Of a stretch of DNA of 64,000 nt, positions 11,071-22,582 are shown piece after piece. Origin of the DNA: Marthasterias glacialis (Eukaryota; Echinodermata; Asteroidea; Forcipulatida; Asteriidae); contig OU452225.1 of NCBI GenBank assembly GCA_911728455.2, positions 8,034,106 to 8,098,105 on the forward strand, read 5' to 3'. Position 1 is the first letter of the stretch; the number at the start of each line of letters is the position of its first letter. The translations under genes and the position numbers were made by a program. The notes beneath the pieces were generated by a model, which did not search any database, had not been told where the DNA came from, and saw only the letters and a program-made list of their open reading frames with translations.

Positions 11071-14000
11071 AAAAGCTTTTCCCGGGGTCACGCAAGCTCT
11101 CTATATCGGCGACCGTGCTGGAATGGACGGGACAGACGGCGACATTGGACGCTTTAATACCTCGCATTAGCCATAGCCAAAATCCAATGTAGATTAGTCT
11201 CCGACATCAGTCGGGTTTTGGGTGACACAAAGTCAGTTCCGCGGTCCCACCACACCACCCGAACCCGATATCAAGACTAATAATCTCCACACAAAGCCAT
11301 AAATCTTCAATCATGTACGGGTATTACTGCTCCAATATCCCAAGGTCCGTGCTAATACATGTTCTTATGGGCCGTCAACATCAAATACACATGCCCAGAA
11401 TTTTACCATTGGGAGAGAGCGCTAACCCCCACCCCCCACCCACCACCATCCTCTAATACAATGACGTAATTCATACTAAAGAGACGATAAATCATTGTGT
11501 TTCAGAAGGGAAAAACAATTAGTTCATATTCTTTAGTTTTCAATCAACACAACATCCAAACAACATGGTCTAGTGTGAACACAACTACTTCAAAACAGAT
11601 TGTGATTTGTCAGTGGTTTCGTGTGTAATACGGTCATTTCGGGCATATGCATCAATTTGACGCCAGTACAAATGCCTACACAGAAATATTTTTTGTCTGA
11701 AACAACGCCTAGTTATGGAAAATGCTTACCGAACACGGCTCTCGTTTCGATACAGCAAATCGAAAACGTGACCAACTCTTACAACGATGAACACATTTAA
11801 GGGTTGGTGGTTGTGTTTATTGATAACTTCATAACAGAAGAAAAAAAGGAACAGGATTGGTAATATTATCAAAGACATGAACGAGACCAATCGATTCATA
11901 TCCCTGAGAAAGCTCATTGAGTACAGGTACCACTTCTCAAGAGAAACATTTGTGTTTGAAAACACTGTCAATGTCGAAAAACATAAAAATAGCATGACTC
12001 CACAAATCACCGTTGTTTACCTCCAGTGCGGCAATCAAAAATAAGCCCAATATGGACGGGCACGATATCACTCTAACTAAAAATATAGAAACCATTTTCA
12101 GTCGTTCAAAACAAAACGTAGCCAATGAACTTCATATTTTTTTCACGGGTAAGGTGTGTCATGGAAAACGGAATGACTTCAACCATAAAACAAGAAAAGT
12201 CTTGTTTGGTATTAAACACTACCGATAATGCCCCCGCAATCCGGTCCAAATTGTAAATTATTTTTTCTTCATGTACACGTTGAATCCCACAAAGTAAGAA
12301 CACTGCACTATCAGCTTTTTATACTAATCCTATGTTTTTACCATATCAACAGGCACGCACACATCACGTTAATCACCATTTTGTTCGAGGGCATCTAGTG
12401 TGTCAATCTATTGTTCCGGTACTGGATCAATCTCCATTGGTTTTTTTACACAAATAGCTTCCAAGGACCCGTTAAAACAAAGAATAGCGAGGACTTATTG
12501 TACCTTTTGTAAAATGTCCTCGAAGGGTATGGTCATAATATCATATGCACACAAACACACACACAACCACGGAAGGACACGTCGGAAACAGTCTGCCCCT
12601 TCGGTGGCTTCGCCAACTGCAGGGCTTAATTCCTTTAATGGGTTTGCAGCTAATTACTTGATCTTGGGATGTTTTGGTACAAGTGGAAAAACTCTCTGGG
12701 AAACTTTAGTTTATGTTCCTTTCTCATGTAAAAAAACAACACTTTCAGCCCAAGTCGTTATGATGATCATCAATGTTCACCGATTGTTTTTTACAGAGAT
12801 TTTTTTTTCTGCGTCATTAAAAGCCCGAGATTGATACAAAATTCCCCACATGCCACTCTACAACCACACCACTCATTCCCCCCACTTTTCCGTTCACGGG
12901 GAAAAAGACTAAAACGAGACACATTCCACCGACATCTACCCCCGAAGAAAAGGTATGTAACTTAAGGCCTACAATAAATAAAGACAAATCTAAATGGAAA
13001 CATGATCGCCAGACTCCGCCAAGCCGTTATTTTTTATCGGACGTTATTAGTATGTAGTCGCCGGAAATCAACATAACCACGTCATGGGGCAAGAAGCGAT
13101 AACCCCCCGGCCGAAGCCACGTCAAAAAACACGGTGAGTGTTTCGCTGACGTCGATGACTTCAAATAGCATCAATTCTAAGGTTCACAAACCCTCCGGAC
13201 TTGAGTATTATAGTTCCATTCCGTCTATTTCGATGAATAACGACTCGGGTGGAAAGGAACGCTAATTTTTGTTCAGGAAAACAGCGCAAAATAAATGTCC
13301 AAAACCAACAACTGACCTAACCAATAAAATGAGAGCAGTAGGCGTGCCGTCATATACTTCTCAGGTTGTCAACTCTTTTTATTAGTAACTTATCGACGAT
13401 TGTCGAGTTGCATGAAACAAATAAAATTGGATGTTTCAGTCGCGGATGTACCTTCTTCATTACTACAACAACAAAAAGTTCCCCAACACTTACTGAAACT
13501 CTACACCCAGGACGAGACTGAGCTCCCTGTCACTTCACAATTCACTAAGTAAACAGTCAACATTCAAGTAAAAAAAAAAGCACTTTAAAAATTTCAGTTA
13601 CTGGAAGGGATGTAGACAACGTACAGAAACCATGGAGTCATTTGATGCGAAACGCGGCCCCCTGAAGTCCCCCGGTTTGAATATCGACCGACGGCTTGGG
13701 ACGGAGACTACACAAGAACCCCGTGGTATCTCGAGTTACCACAATGTTGTCTGACCGTCAATACGCCGTTTCGGGACGAAGGGGGGACATCTCCGATGTC
13801 ATTCCAATGAGATCCATATTGTCAATGTATACAAAAACTAGCCAAACAGTTTACACACGGGAACTTTACGTAAATATTGCTTTTTTCCTGCACTGTAGAA
13901 TGGGATGAATCTTGACACCTATTCTTGGTATCGCTTGCCTGGATCCCTTTTAGATGTCACTGAGCAGTATTGTGCTCGATACAGTTTGTTGCCCTCCATT

Positions 14001-16039
14001 GTGTACAGGTCATTGAACGGTCGTTTCCGTTCTCATAGGCAGAACAAGAGCACTCGGCGATTTGTTTGCTAAGAAAACTGCATTTGGTGAACCATGGGCA
14101 TCACGAGTGTTTTCTCGTATAGTGGGTGGTAATCTCTTACTCCGAGGGCTTTGCATTTAGTGAGGATATTGTATTTTATGGACCCGTGACATCACATCTT
14201 AACCACAAAAAAAAGCCACAGAGCCTGGACTTCCTACAGGCACAATTTGTACTTTGCCCAAATATAAGAAAACAAGCAATGTTCTACTTTATGGGGATCG
14301 CCCTGTCTGATTTTTATCAACTTTTGATATAAAGAAAGGGGGCACCATCTCAAAACTTGTTCAGCTATTAGTTTTATTTATATCATTTGACTTCATAAGG
14401 AAATTATGACACAACATGTAATCGCTTCCTATAAACCAGTGTAGTATCTCGCCTGCCAGAGAGGCCATGGAATGCGCAAGGTCACCCTTTTTGTAAACAA
14501 AGGTTATACATAGTCTAAACGTCATATTACTGAAAGGGAAGAATTCAAAAGCTCCGCAACCAGCCACTGTGTTTCCTCTGTTTCTGCTGAATAGAAGCAC
14601 AGCAAGTTGAACACCGTCAAAAAACACAGGCGACAGAATTACTCAAAATAAAAAGTGGCCAATTAAGTTGAGTCAGCGACGTAAATATTACTATACTGAA
14701 GTGGTTTATAACAACTGGCGAGTATAAGACCAGAATCCAAGGGACTAACTGCTGCCTTCATTTTTAAAATGAGTCCTAAACAAATAATGCATCTCATATC
14801 CTAAAAGAAATATGGGTAAAGATCTGTTACTTCTGCTAATCCTCTAAAATCCGTTGCTTAGTTTTGCCTGTTTTTGATGTACAAGGCATCGCATATAGCT
14901 GAAAACATTGCAGAGTCCGTATGTTTGATTGTTGAATTTCCCGGCAAGTACGATCAATTGATTTGTTCTTTAATGGATTCCTGAGGAGGTCTTTGTAAGA
15001 ACATACTTCAGTGAGTTTGGATCTGATTGAAAGGATTTTCATACAGGAATACAAATTACAATTGATTCACGAGGCATGGAAATTTGACATCTTGTGACGG
15101 GTGCAGTTGGCAAAGGTCAGTAAACGAATGTCATGTTCTGCAGTTGGTTTTGTATACACACAAGAATAATCGGCCTTTTTCGATACCATTTTACAGATTC
15201 AGATTTCGGATGAAGACAAAATTACTAAATTGATGGAAAGCCGTGACTGACATACGCCAAGACGTTTTAACAGGACGGAAGCAATTAAGTAGATATTAAA
15301 TAACGCTTTAGTTTGATGTGTAGCTCCCTGACTGCATACAAATTGTCACACAAAAAATGCATACACAATCAATATTAGGAGTGAAACGACGTCAAAGTTT
15401 GTTCCAAGTAGAATTTCAAACTTACAAGCCGCGAGACTTTCTTTATTAATTAAGTTTCCCTCTGAACTAGGAGCGAAAATCAAATTAAAAATATACTCTT
15501 TTTCATATATCAACTTACTGACATTCCTACTGCAAGATTATAACAATTCAACAATGTTTTCTGCCTTGATAAAAAAAAAGAAAACATCTAGCAGCAAACA
15601 TCGATTTTTTCTTTTTCAGAAAGAGAAGAAGAAAAAAACCTCTATGGGCAAAAAGTCATCGATCAAAAATGTTATTCATGGTGGAGTCTGACTTCCATAC
15701 CTGAGCCACCGGCATTAACTGGCTTGATTTGATTAAGGAATAACCGTAAAGTTTCAAAGTTGGATAATTGAGTTTTCTGCAAATCAAATTTTTGCATCGC
15801 TGATTGCTTGTATGGAGTTGTGGATTGAATCAATTTAGGCATTATGCCCCAACTTTTTACGTTTTGACGAAAACATTTTCTTCGATGGATCTTTTACAAA
15901 ACGGTCCACCATTTCAGATCGATGGATTCGTTTGAAGGGGGAATTTTCAAACCGGGAAAAGGGCGTCCAAAGTGTTATGTTCATTTTCCATCTGATTTGA
16001 GACAGACATACTGTATATACGAAGCACTGTATACTCGGT
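11071..16039. other. Non-coding stretch with one weak exon candidate
   Basis: At 11730-11826 (minus) a 97-nt segment has a pyrimidine-rich acceptor, a GTAAGC donor and 31 open codons (NVFIVVRVGHVF in the middle). Its phases (2 bases at each end) do not fit the neighbouring candidates at 34968 or 8409, so it is not called. The minus frame at 14361-14627 follows an acceptor-like CCCTTTCAG at about 14539 but shows no motif. The rest shows nothing recognisable. Confidence 0.45.
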
Positions 16040-16140
16040 GTGTTCTCAAGTCCTGCGGAAACGACAACCACGGGCATACTACTAGGATTGGATTCGAACC
16101 CACGTCCCCGGGGCAGTTATCTCAACAACTACAATCCATG
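16040..16140 (-). mobile_element. tRNA-derived SINE fragment
   Basis: On the minus strand, GTGGGTTCGAATCC (a good RNA polymerase III B box) follows GTTGAGATAACTGCC and is followed by a non-tRNA body. The A-box side is poorly preserved and the 3' boundary is not clear. Confidence 0.5.
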
Positions 16141-16236
16141 GAAATTATTACATCTATTAAGGATAGATATGCAATAAAGACAGTTGTAGCATGGGTTCAA
16201 CAGCAGTTGACACAACTGGCGGGGAACAATGTTTAA

Positions 16237-16590
16237 GGCTTCAGCTCAATATTGGTAAGAAAAAAAAACACAAGTGTTCACAGATTTACATATACTTCCA
16301 TGGTACAAAGATACCGATGGTAGAAAACTTTCCTTGAAATATTTCTGCCTGAAGTGTTATCGTTTTGAAATAATAAATGAAATAAGATTCAGAATTAGTT
16401 TTCGTCCCAGTGAGACGGAATGCGTACAAAAATGCTGAATGCATTTTTACCGTTTTCCGCAAAAAAAAAAAAAGGAAATGAAACAACGAAATGCGCTGAC
16501 ATTTTCACAGGTTGGTTTTATTACATGTATCTTGATTTGTGCAAAGAATGGAAGCATTTACAGTCAGTTTACCAATGTTGAGCTAGGGCT
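16237..16590. mobile_element. TTAA-flanked MITE, copy 1
   Basis: A 354-bp non-coding element bounded on both sides by TTAA (16233-16236 and 16591-16594). It has imperfect inverted ends: GGCTTCAGCTCAATATTGG on the left; the right end reverse-complements to AGCCCTAGCTCAACATTGG. It aligns along its length with 22234-22582. TTAA target duplications are the signature of the piggyBac superfamily, so a piggyBac-mobilised MITE is the likely class. No transposase is present. Confidence 0.8.
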
Positions 16591-16594
16591 TTAA

Positions 16595-18679
16595 ATTAAG
16601 TATAAAACAGCCATGGCTATATAATAATACGGAGAACGGGATGTTTTTTATGGTACGATCGGCAACAATAGTAGGGTTCAAAACTGTTTAAAGGTTTTTT
16701 ATATCGTGGTTGGGTTTTTTTTAGGAAGAGCATAATCATTCCCATCGATCTGGCAAAAAAAAAAAATATTAGAACCTCAATCTTTGGAAATAATTCCCTC
16801 ATAGTTATACTTCAGGAGGTAACTGAATCCCGGGATTGTTTGTTCACTGTATCAAGTTTGTATATAAAAAGTATAGCTTCGATATTTAAAATCACAAATT
16901 CATTCTTTCGATCATGTAGTATATTTTATCGGCAATTTAAAACGAGATATATAGCGTTGCCTAATGCCTACTGTAAAAATAACAATAATAATAATTATTA
17001 TTATTATTATTGTTATTATACAAATTATATTTTCTAAGGCAGGCCGCTACAAACCCTGGCTTATCCTCGACCTTGCCTCCATGCGGCTTTCTTCTCACCG
17101 TGTTATTGCATAAAATCTGTTTGCACTTATGTGAATTGCGTATGGAAATAAATGTACAATTGAATTGAATTGATTATAAACAAAAACAATCATTTGGAAG
17201 AATATCGATTGTGATATCAATCATCTACCCCACACCTTTAAACAATTTAGAATTCAGAGCAGAAAGGGAAACAAAATGTCCTATCCAACAAAGAAACAAA
17301 CAAACCAAAATGGTCATAAAAAGGTCGCTTTGATCAAACGTTCAGTTCCAGGTTGGTTATCCCCCTTTAAAATATTCCTGAAATAATACAAAAATGGACA
17401 TCCTGAACCGCTATCAATGCCTCTTTATCTTTTCTCACAATGATCAGCAATTGTTCCTCACGGAGAAAAATCTCCATTATGATAAAAATTTCTTGCTCAT
17501 GATAAAAAGAAGAAAACATGTTCCACATAATTATACAAATACAATCGGCATTCTGAGCTGCTCCAAAATTTCCCAAGAGGCTTGGACAAGAAGAAAGTAT
17601 TGACAACTTCATGTACGTTTCTATCCGTAAATTCTTAAGTAAGCGAACAATTTTGTGGATTTGCGTCCGAAATGGACGTGTTTTCTATTTTGTGGACCTA
17701 ACGTAAGCAAAACAGACAGTCTTTCAACGCTGGGTATATTGTTCTGTTTGTCCTGTGATAGATGACGATGTTTGTATTTTTGGCTTTTCTTTAGTCAAGA
17801 CGGGTCAAACCTCTGGAGGACCCACTTCCTCTTTGAGAGAACCTCTTCAGGATGGTGTGTCAAGAAACGTTGACGGTATAAAGATTTTGTTATCAGGCAG
17901 ATTGGTTGAGTGGTTTGGAGCTGTGTACATTTGAATCTGCTTATCCCTCAAATATTGGGTATAGGTTTCGCTTTAGGTAATAGGCCTTGATCTTGCTGAT
18001 GGCCCTCGTGTTTGTTGTGATCCCCGAATAACAATTAGGACGACTGAGCATAGAGTTTGCTACTGATTCACCTTCAACATAGACAGGGACCTGACTACTT
18101 TCCCTTCCAGCCTCGGTTCGCTTTGGCTTATGATTGTGGAATGGGTATAGATGGATGCACCATGCGAAATGTCTACGGCAAACAAATTAACTTGTGTAGT
18201 CGGGGTACACTTTCAACGAGTCGTTTATCTGAAGTAAATCTTGCCATGAAAAGTCAGCGGGTTAAAAAAAAGGCTCACACTTTCCAATCATTCCACATGT
18301 AATGTGGACCTATTCTCCGTAATGTAGGTAGGTATTTTAAATTAATTGACCTAGCTCTAGAGGTGAAGGTTTAATTTTGAAACACTTTCGGGCCAAATTC
18401 TACAAAAAAGGTAAATATATACTCGGCATTTCAGACAACAACTGGGATTAGATGTTTAGTGTATTCGGTTTAATAATATATAGCTTCCGAACGATATCAC
18501 AAAAATAAATGGCACATAATTATATCAATACAATTTTGTTCACTAATTTTCCAATTTATTATGCCATATTAATGCAAACACAAACGCTTTCGAAATGTTC
18601 AAAGTATCGAAGATTTTATAAAAATCTTATGATTGGAAAAACTCATAAATCAACGGATCCTTCATTCTCAAACAGTCCA
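16595..18679. other. Non-coding stretch with a retroposon tail
   Basis: ATT-type low complexity lies at 16980-17020. At 17141-17173 the words GGAAATAAATGT and then GAATT repeats match the tail at 20660-20697 and look like the 3' end of a retroposon. The upstream boundary cannot be set. From 17200 to 18679 I see nothing else supported. Confidence 0.5.
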
Positions 18680-19110
18680 GGCTCAGAATTGACCCCGATT
18701 CTGGGTCCAAAAGGAGCCTGACCCATTTCTGGGTCAGTTTGACCCGGAAACTGATTAAACATGGGATTTAGATTCGGATTCTGCGTCAGTTTGACACAGT
18801 TTCGGGTCAGGTTGACACAAATTCCGGGTCCCTGGGGGCCCTGACCCATTTCTGGGTCAGTTTGCCCCCCGGAAACTGATTAACATGGGATTTTGATTCG
18901 GATTCTGCGTCAGTTTGACACAGTTTCGGGTCAGGTTGACACAAATTCCGGGTCCCTGGGGGCACTGACCCATTTCTAGGTCAGTGACCCGGAAACTAGT
19001 ACAAAAATGTGGATTTCGACTTGGATTCTTCGCCAGTTTGACCCAGTTTCGGGTCAGTTTGACTCCAATCCCAGGTCCTATCGACCCATGGGGCCCGAAC
19101 TCCGGGTCAA
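18680..19110. repeat. GGGTCA-rich tandem repeat, period about 123 bp
   Basis: Three-plus copies of a unit opening CTGACCCATTTCTGGGTCAG, starting at 18718, 18841 and 18965. Each unit holds several GGGTCA/TGACCC words, often as facing pairs a few bases apart. Minus-strand frames across it are by-products. A related 20-21 bp array lies at 47150-47290. Confidence 0.9.
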
Positions 19111-20336
19111 TTCGGAACCGGGGGTTCTTAGAGAGTAAAAACTTAAATGTGCATGGTACCAGCGAACTTGGTGAAAGTGGAGAATATAGGTAGAGATACT
19201 CAAAATAATGTGAAAGAGAGTATAAAGAAAAACACCTGGATTTCATTTGATTATTCTGTTGAAGCGATTCGACTAGGGTGTGATGATTATTTATTTTTTT
19301 AAATGAAAAACCCCTGACAAATGAACGGCAGTCTCCTTTTGGTCATTTTGTGACACCATGAGCTTTCGGGCTGTTACATTTTAGATTTTACAGACTATTT
19401 ATGTATCACCACTACTGGACAACCATAGAGGGTTGGGGACAATACAGGAATACATCTGTCGTCCCTTGACGATCACTTCACGTCTTTCAAGACATTTTAA
19501 TGACAGGGGAAGATCTATATGAGACAATCCTGAAATCAGGACGAATCCTGATAAATCACAGGCCTGCTCTTGGTCCTGAAGCTGATGTCTTCACCACATC
19601 GTAATAAGGAAAGCGGGTGTGGGAATTGCTTCAAATTGTTTCGAGAAGAGCATTTATTCCAATGGAAAAGTACATCGATAATTTAAGACAATAAAATCAG
19701 TGCAGAAGAAAACAACAAAATCAATCTAACGATGAAAACAATGTACATATAATTAATATCTTGGTTGGAACTAATAATTAAACAAGTGGGTGTGAACTAT
19801 GTACAAAAAGGGTGGGAGAACATGATGCTGTCAAGGTGAACCGAGGCATGTAGAAAATAGCCCGTACGTCCAGACAAGAAACAGACAACGCTAAAACAAA
19901 AAGGAGGGCGAGACAGACAAGATGGGTCTAGGCCTAAGACATTACAAAAGCTGAAGGCAAAATGATACAAAGATAGAATGGATACAGCTTAGAAGGAGAA
20001 GTTGAAGGTCAGAGGTGGGAGACTGTCCATCGTCATTATGGATTGATAAGAATATCAGCGAGAAAAGGGAGAGAGAGGAGGGGAGAGGGACGGGACAGGG
20101 AGTTGCGTGTTGAATATCCATAGCAACCCAACTCAGCAGGATGGCCCATATACTACAACACCGTTGATGGTTTCCCGCCTTTTTTTTACCAGACAGATAA
20201 TGTGGCAGAGAGTTTTCTTCTCAATGCTAACATGATAATACACCATTGCTTTTTTGGAAGAGAAGATTCAGTTTAATCCTCTCGTTTAAAAACACCATAG
20301 CAACCACCTTCACGTAAGTTCGGTGGTCACGTTTGA
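19111..20336. other. Non-coding stretch, no gene seen
   Basis: No supported gene or repeat. A purine-rich stretch (GAGAGAG words) lies at about 20060-20100. Confidence 0.5.
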
Positions 20337-20697
20337 GTGAAAATTCTATTGTCTTTATTCCTATTGTCTCTGTCTCTCGTCTTTGTTTGCTTTTCTTGTT
20401 GTACTCATTGTCCGTTTGTTTGTGTGCCTATCTTATATTGTGTGTATGAAGGGCGTTCTCTATACAAGCCTCGGTTTACTAAGAACAACCCCATACTTTT
20501 CTTCCGCTGTTATTATTTTATTATTTTGTTTTCGATTATAATTGTGAAAATTCTATTGTCTTTATTCCTATTGTCTCTGACAATAGTTTTCTACAAGTAT
20601 TTTTTTTGTGCACTCCTATACCCAATTTGATGTAAATATATGGAATTGGAAAGTACGGAAATAAATGTTGAATTTAACTGAATTGAATTGAATTGAA
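20337..20697 (+). mobile_element. Retroposon 3' portion with GAATT tail
   Basis: A 36-bp direct repeat (GTGAAAATTCTATTGTC...) occurs at 20337 and again at 20544. The segment ends with GGAAATAAATG followed by GAATT repeats to 20697, the same tail as at 17141-17173. Tails made of short tandem units are usual for the 3' ends of several LINE clades and the SINEs they move. The clade cannot be told from this piece. The 97-codon frame inside is hydrophobic low-complexity sequence and not a gene. Confidence 0.5.
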
Positions 20698-21599
20698 CAA
20701 AAAAACAACAACAATCGTTGCGTAATCGTTGATCGTGTGAATCTTTAAACGTTATTTTTTCGACTTTGGGATTATTTTAGGCTCGTATTTTCTCAGGGGA
20801 CCCTGTCATGGGTACCGAAGTTGGTTACATTTCAGATCCAAACCCAATATGTTTTTCCTGTACTTTGTCTACACATGCGTATTTGTGAAGATTCCAATAA
20901 CGTGTATTTAGATGTGCACTGATTGAACAATATAACAAGGGCAGTTTGTGTCAATATTTTAAGTGCAAAGCCCTCTTGCAAGATCATTTTTGTTAGAAAT
21001 AAATGGAAGACACAAAGCAAACATTGGGCTTCTGAAACGACGGAAGTTTTATTTATTTATTTATTTATTTATTTGTATTTTATTTTGGAAGACTGTCCAT
21101 CAAAGCATGCTGGGAAAACGTCGTAAAGAACGTGTAATTTGACATCAACGCGCCCCGTCGTTGATTTTGTATATTTAATTGGGTACGGTTTTTTTGTACA
21201 ATTCGAGAGGATGTCTGTTTGAAGTTCAGTGCCTGGTGATTAACTTCCAAGATCAAAGAAAAATGGCCATTTCTCGCTTCACTCGATTCATCCAAGGTTA
21301 TCGGTAAACCGGGAAGGAGTTCAGGATGTGTGAAAACGCATCGTGATGACGTCAAACGCGTTGCGATGGAAAGCAAGCATCTCGCCAGACCAAACAAAAT
21401 GTGGTTGAATTTACATTTACGTTTACGCAGTTTCCTGCAGTATCAAACTGACAAAAATAAAAAGTCACTTGAAACAAAGGCGCATTCGGATCATGTCGTT
21501 GAACACTTCACAATGTACATGTGTATCTTTCTTAACTACAGTGACGAACCTCTGTTAGGAGTAAATTGACATCATTGATGTAATAAAGATGACTGATTA
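20698..21599. other. Non-coding stretch, (ATTT)n at 21049-21076
   Basis: Short ATTT microsatellite. The overlapping frames at 21080-21569 on both strands lack motifs or splice support. Confidence 0.5.
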
Positions 21600-22015
21600 A
21601 ATACTGTTGAAAATCATCAGACAATGGTTTTCTTGGCAAAGTGGTTTTAAATTTTATTTTGACAACATTGACAACTTATGAAGCGTGTGACAAAGACCAG
21701 TATCTACACTTCATGTGCACCAACATTGTACATGAAATAACAAGTCTGTGAAAGTTTCAGCTCAATAGGTCACCAGAGTCACAAGAAAATAGCGAGAGAA
21801 AATAAAAACCTCGTATGGTTTTCACTGTGTACAAACAAAGTTTTTGACTCGCCATGATTAAAACTAGATGTTAAACTCATTTTTCAAAAACTGTTGCATT
21901 TCAAGCAAAAGAAATCAAAGGGAAGTTTTCCACCATGACCATCTTTATACCATGTGAGTTTATGTGCAAATCTGCGTGAACATTTTTTTTATTTTGCGCT
22001 CTTGGCAATGTTGTT
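21600..22015 (-). mobile_element. Relative of the TTAA-flanked MITE family, inverted
   Basis: Read on the minus strand, it opens AATGTTCACGCAGATTTG and continues ATGGTATAAAGATGGTCATGG, matching the left part of the element at 22234 (AATGTTCACAGATTTACAT, ATGGTATAAAGATAATGATGG). The remainder diverges. Ends and target duplications are not clear. It lies only about 200 bp from copy 2, in opposite orientation. Confidence 0.5.
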
Positions 22016-22233
22016 GTGCACACTATTTAGATGGTTTGCATGACGGTAGAATTTGAAACTGCGCAAGGAAGAAAAAACAATATTCTTAAAACCAAAGTTT
22101 AGCGCGGTGTATTTATCTCTCTAACGAGTTGTGGTGGTTCTGGAAAGAACCGATGGTGCAGCAACTCTGCATTAGCTTCTAGAGGTAATTTATTTTTAAA
22201 AAAAATTAACAAGAAGACACACCCTTCCTTTAA

Positions 22234-22582
22234 AAGCCCCAGCTCAACATTTGGTAAGAAGAAAAACATAAATGTTCACAGATTTACATATACCTTACAT
22301 GGTATAAAGATAATGATGGTAGAAAACTTTCCTAAAAACATTTCTGCCAGAAGTGTTATCGTTTATAAATGATACATGAAATAAGATTCAAAAATTGTTT
22401 TCGTCTCAGTGAGACGAAAACTCGGCATATAGGAATGCGAGCATTTTTTACCGTTTTCTCGCAAAATGAAACAACGAAATGTGCTGACATTTTCACAGGT
22501 TGGTTTCATTACAAATGATTATGTTGATTTTTGCAAATAATGGAAGCATTTACAGTCAGTTTAACAATGTTGAGTGGCGGCT
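22234..22582. mobile_element. TTAA-flanked MITE, copy 2
   Basis: A 349-bp element between TTAA sites at 22230-22233 and 22583-22586, with inverted ends (AAGCCCCAGCTCAACATTTGG; right end reverse-complements to AGCCGCCACTCAACATTG). It aligns end to end with 16237-16590. A perfect palindrome with 12-bp arms (GTTTTCGTCTCA and its complement, one-base loop) lies at about 22398-22422. The other copy has the same palindrome with one arm decayed. Confidence 0.8.
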
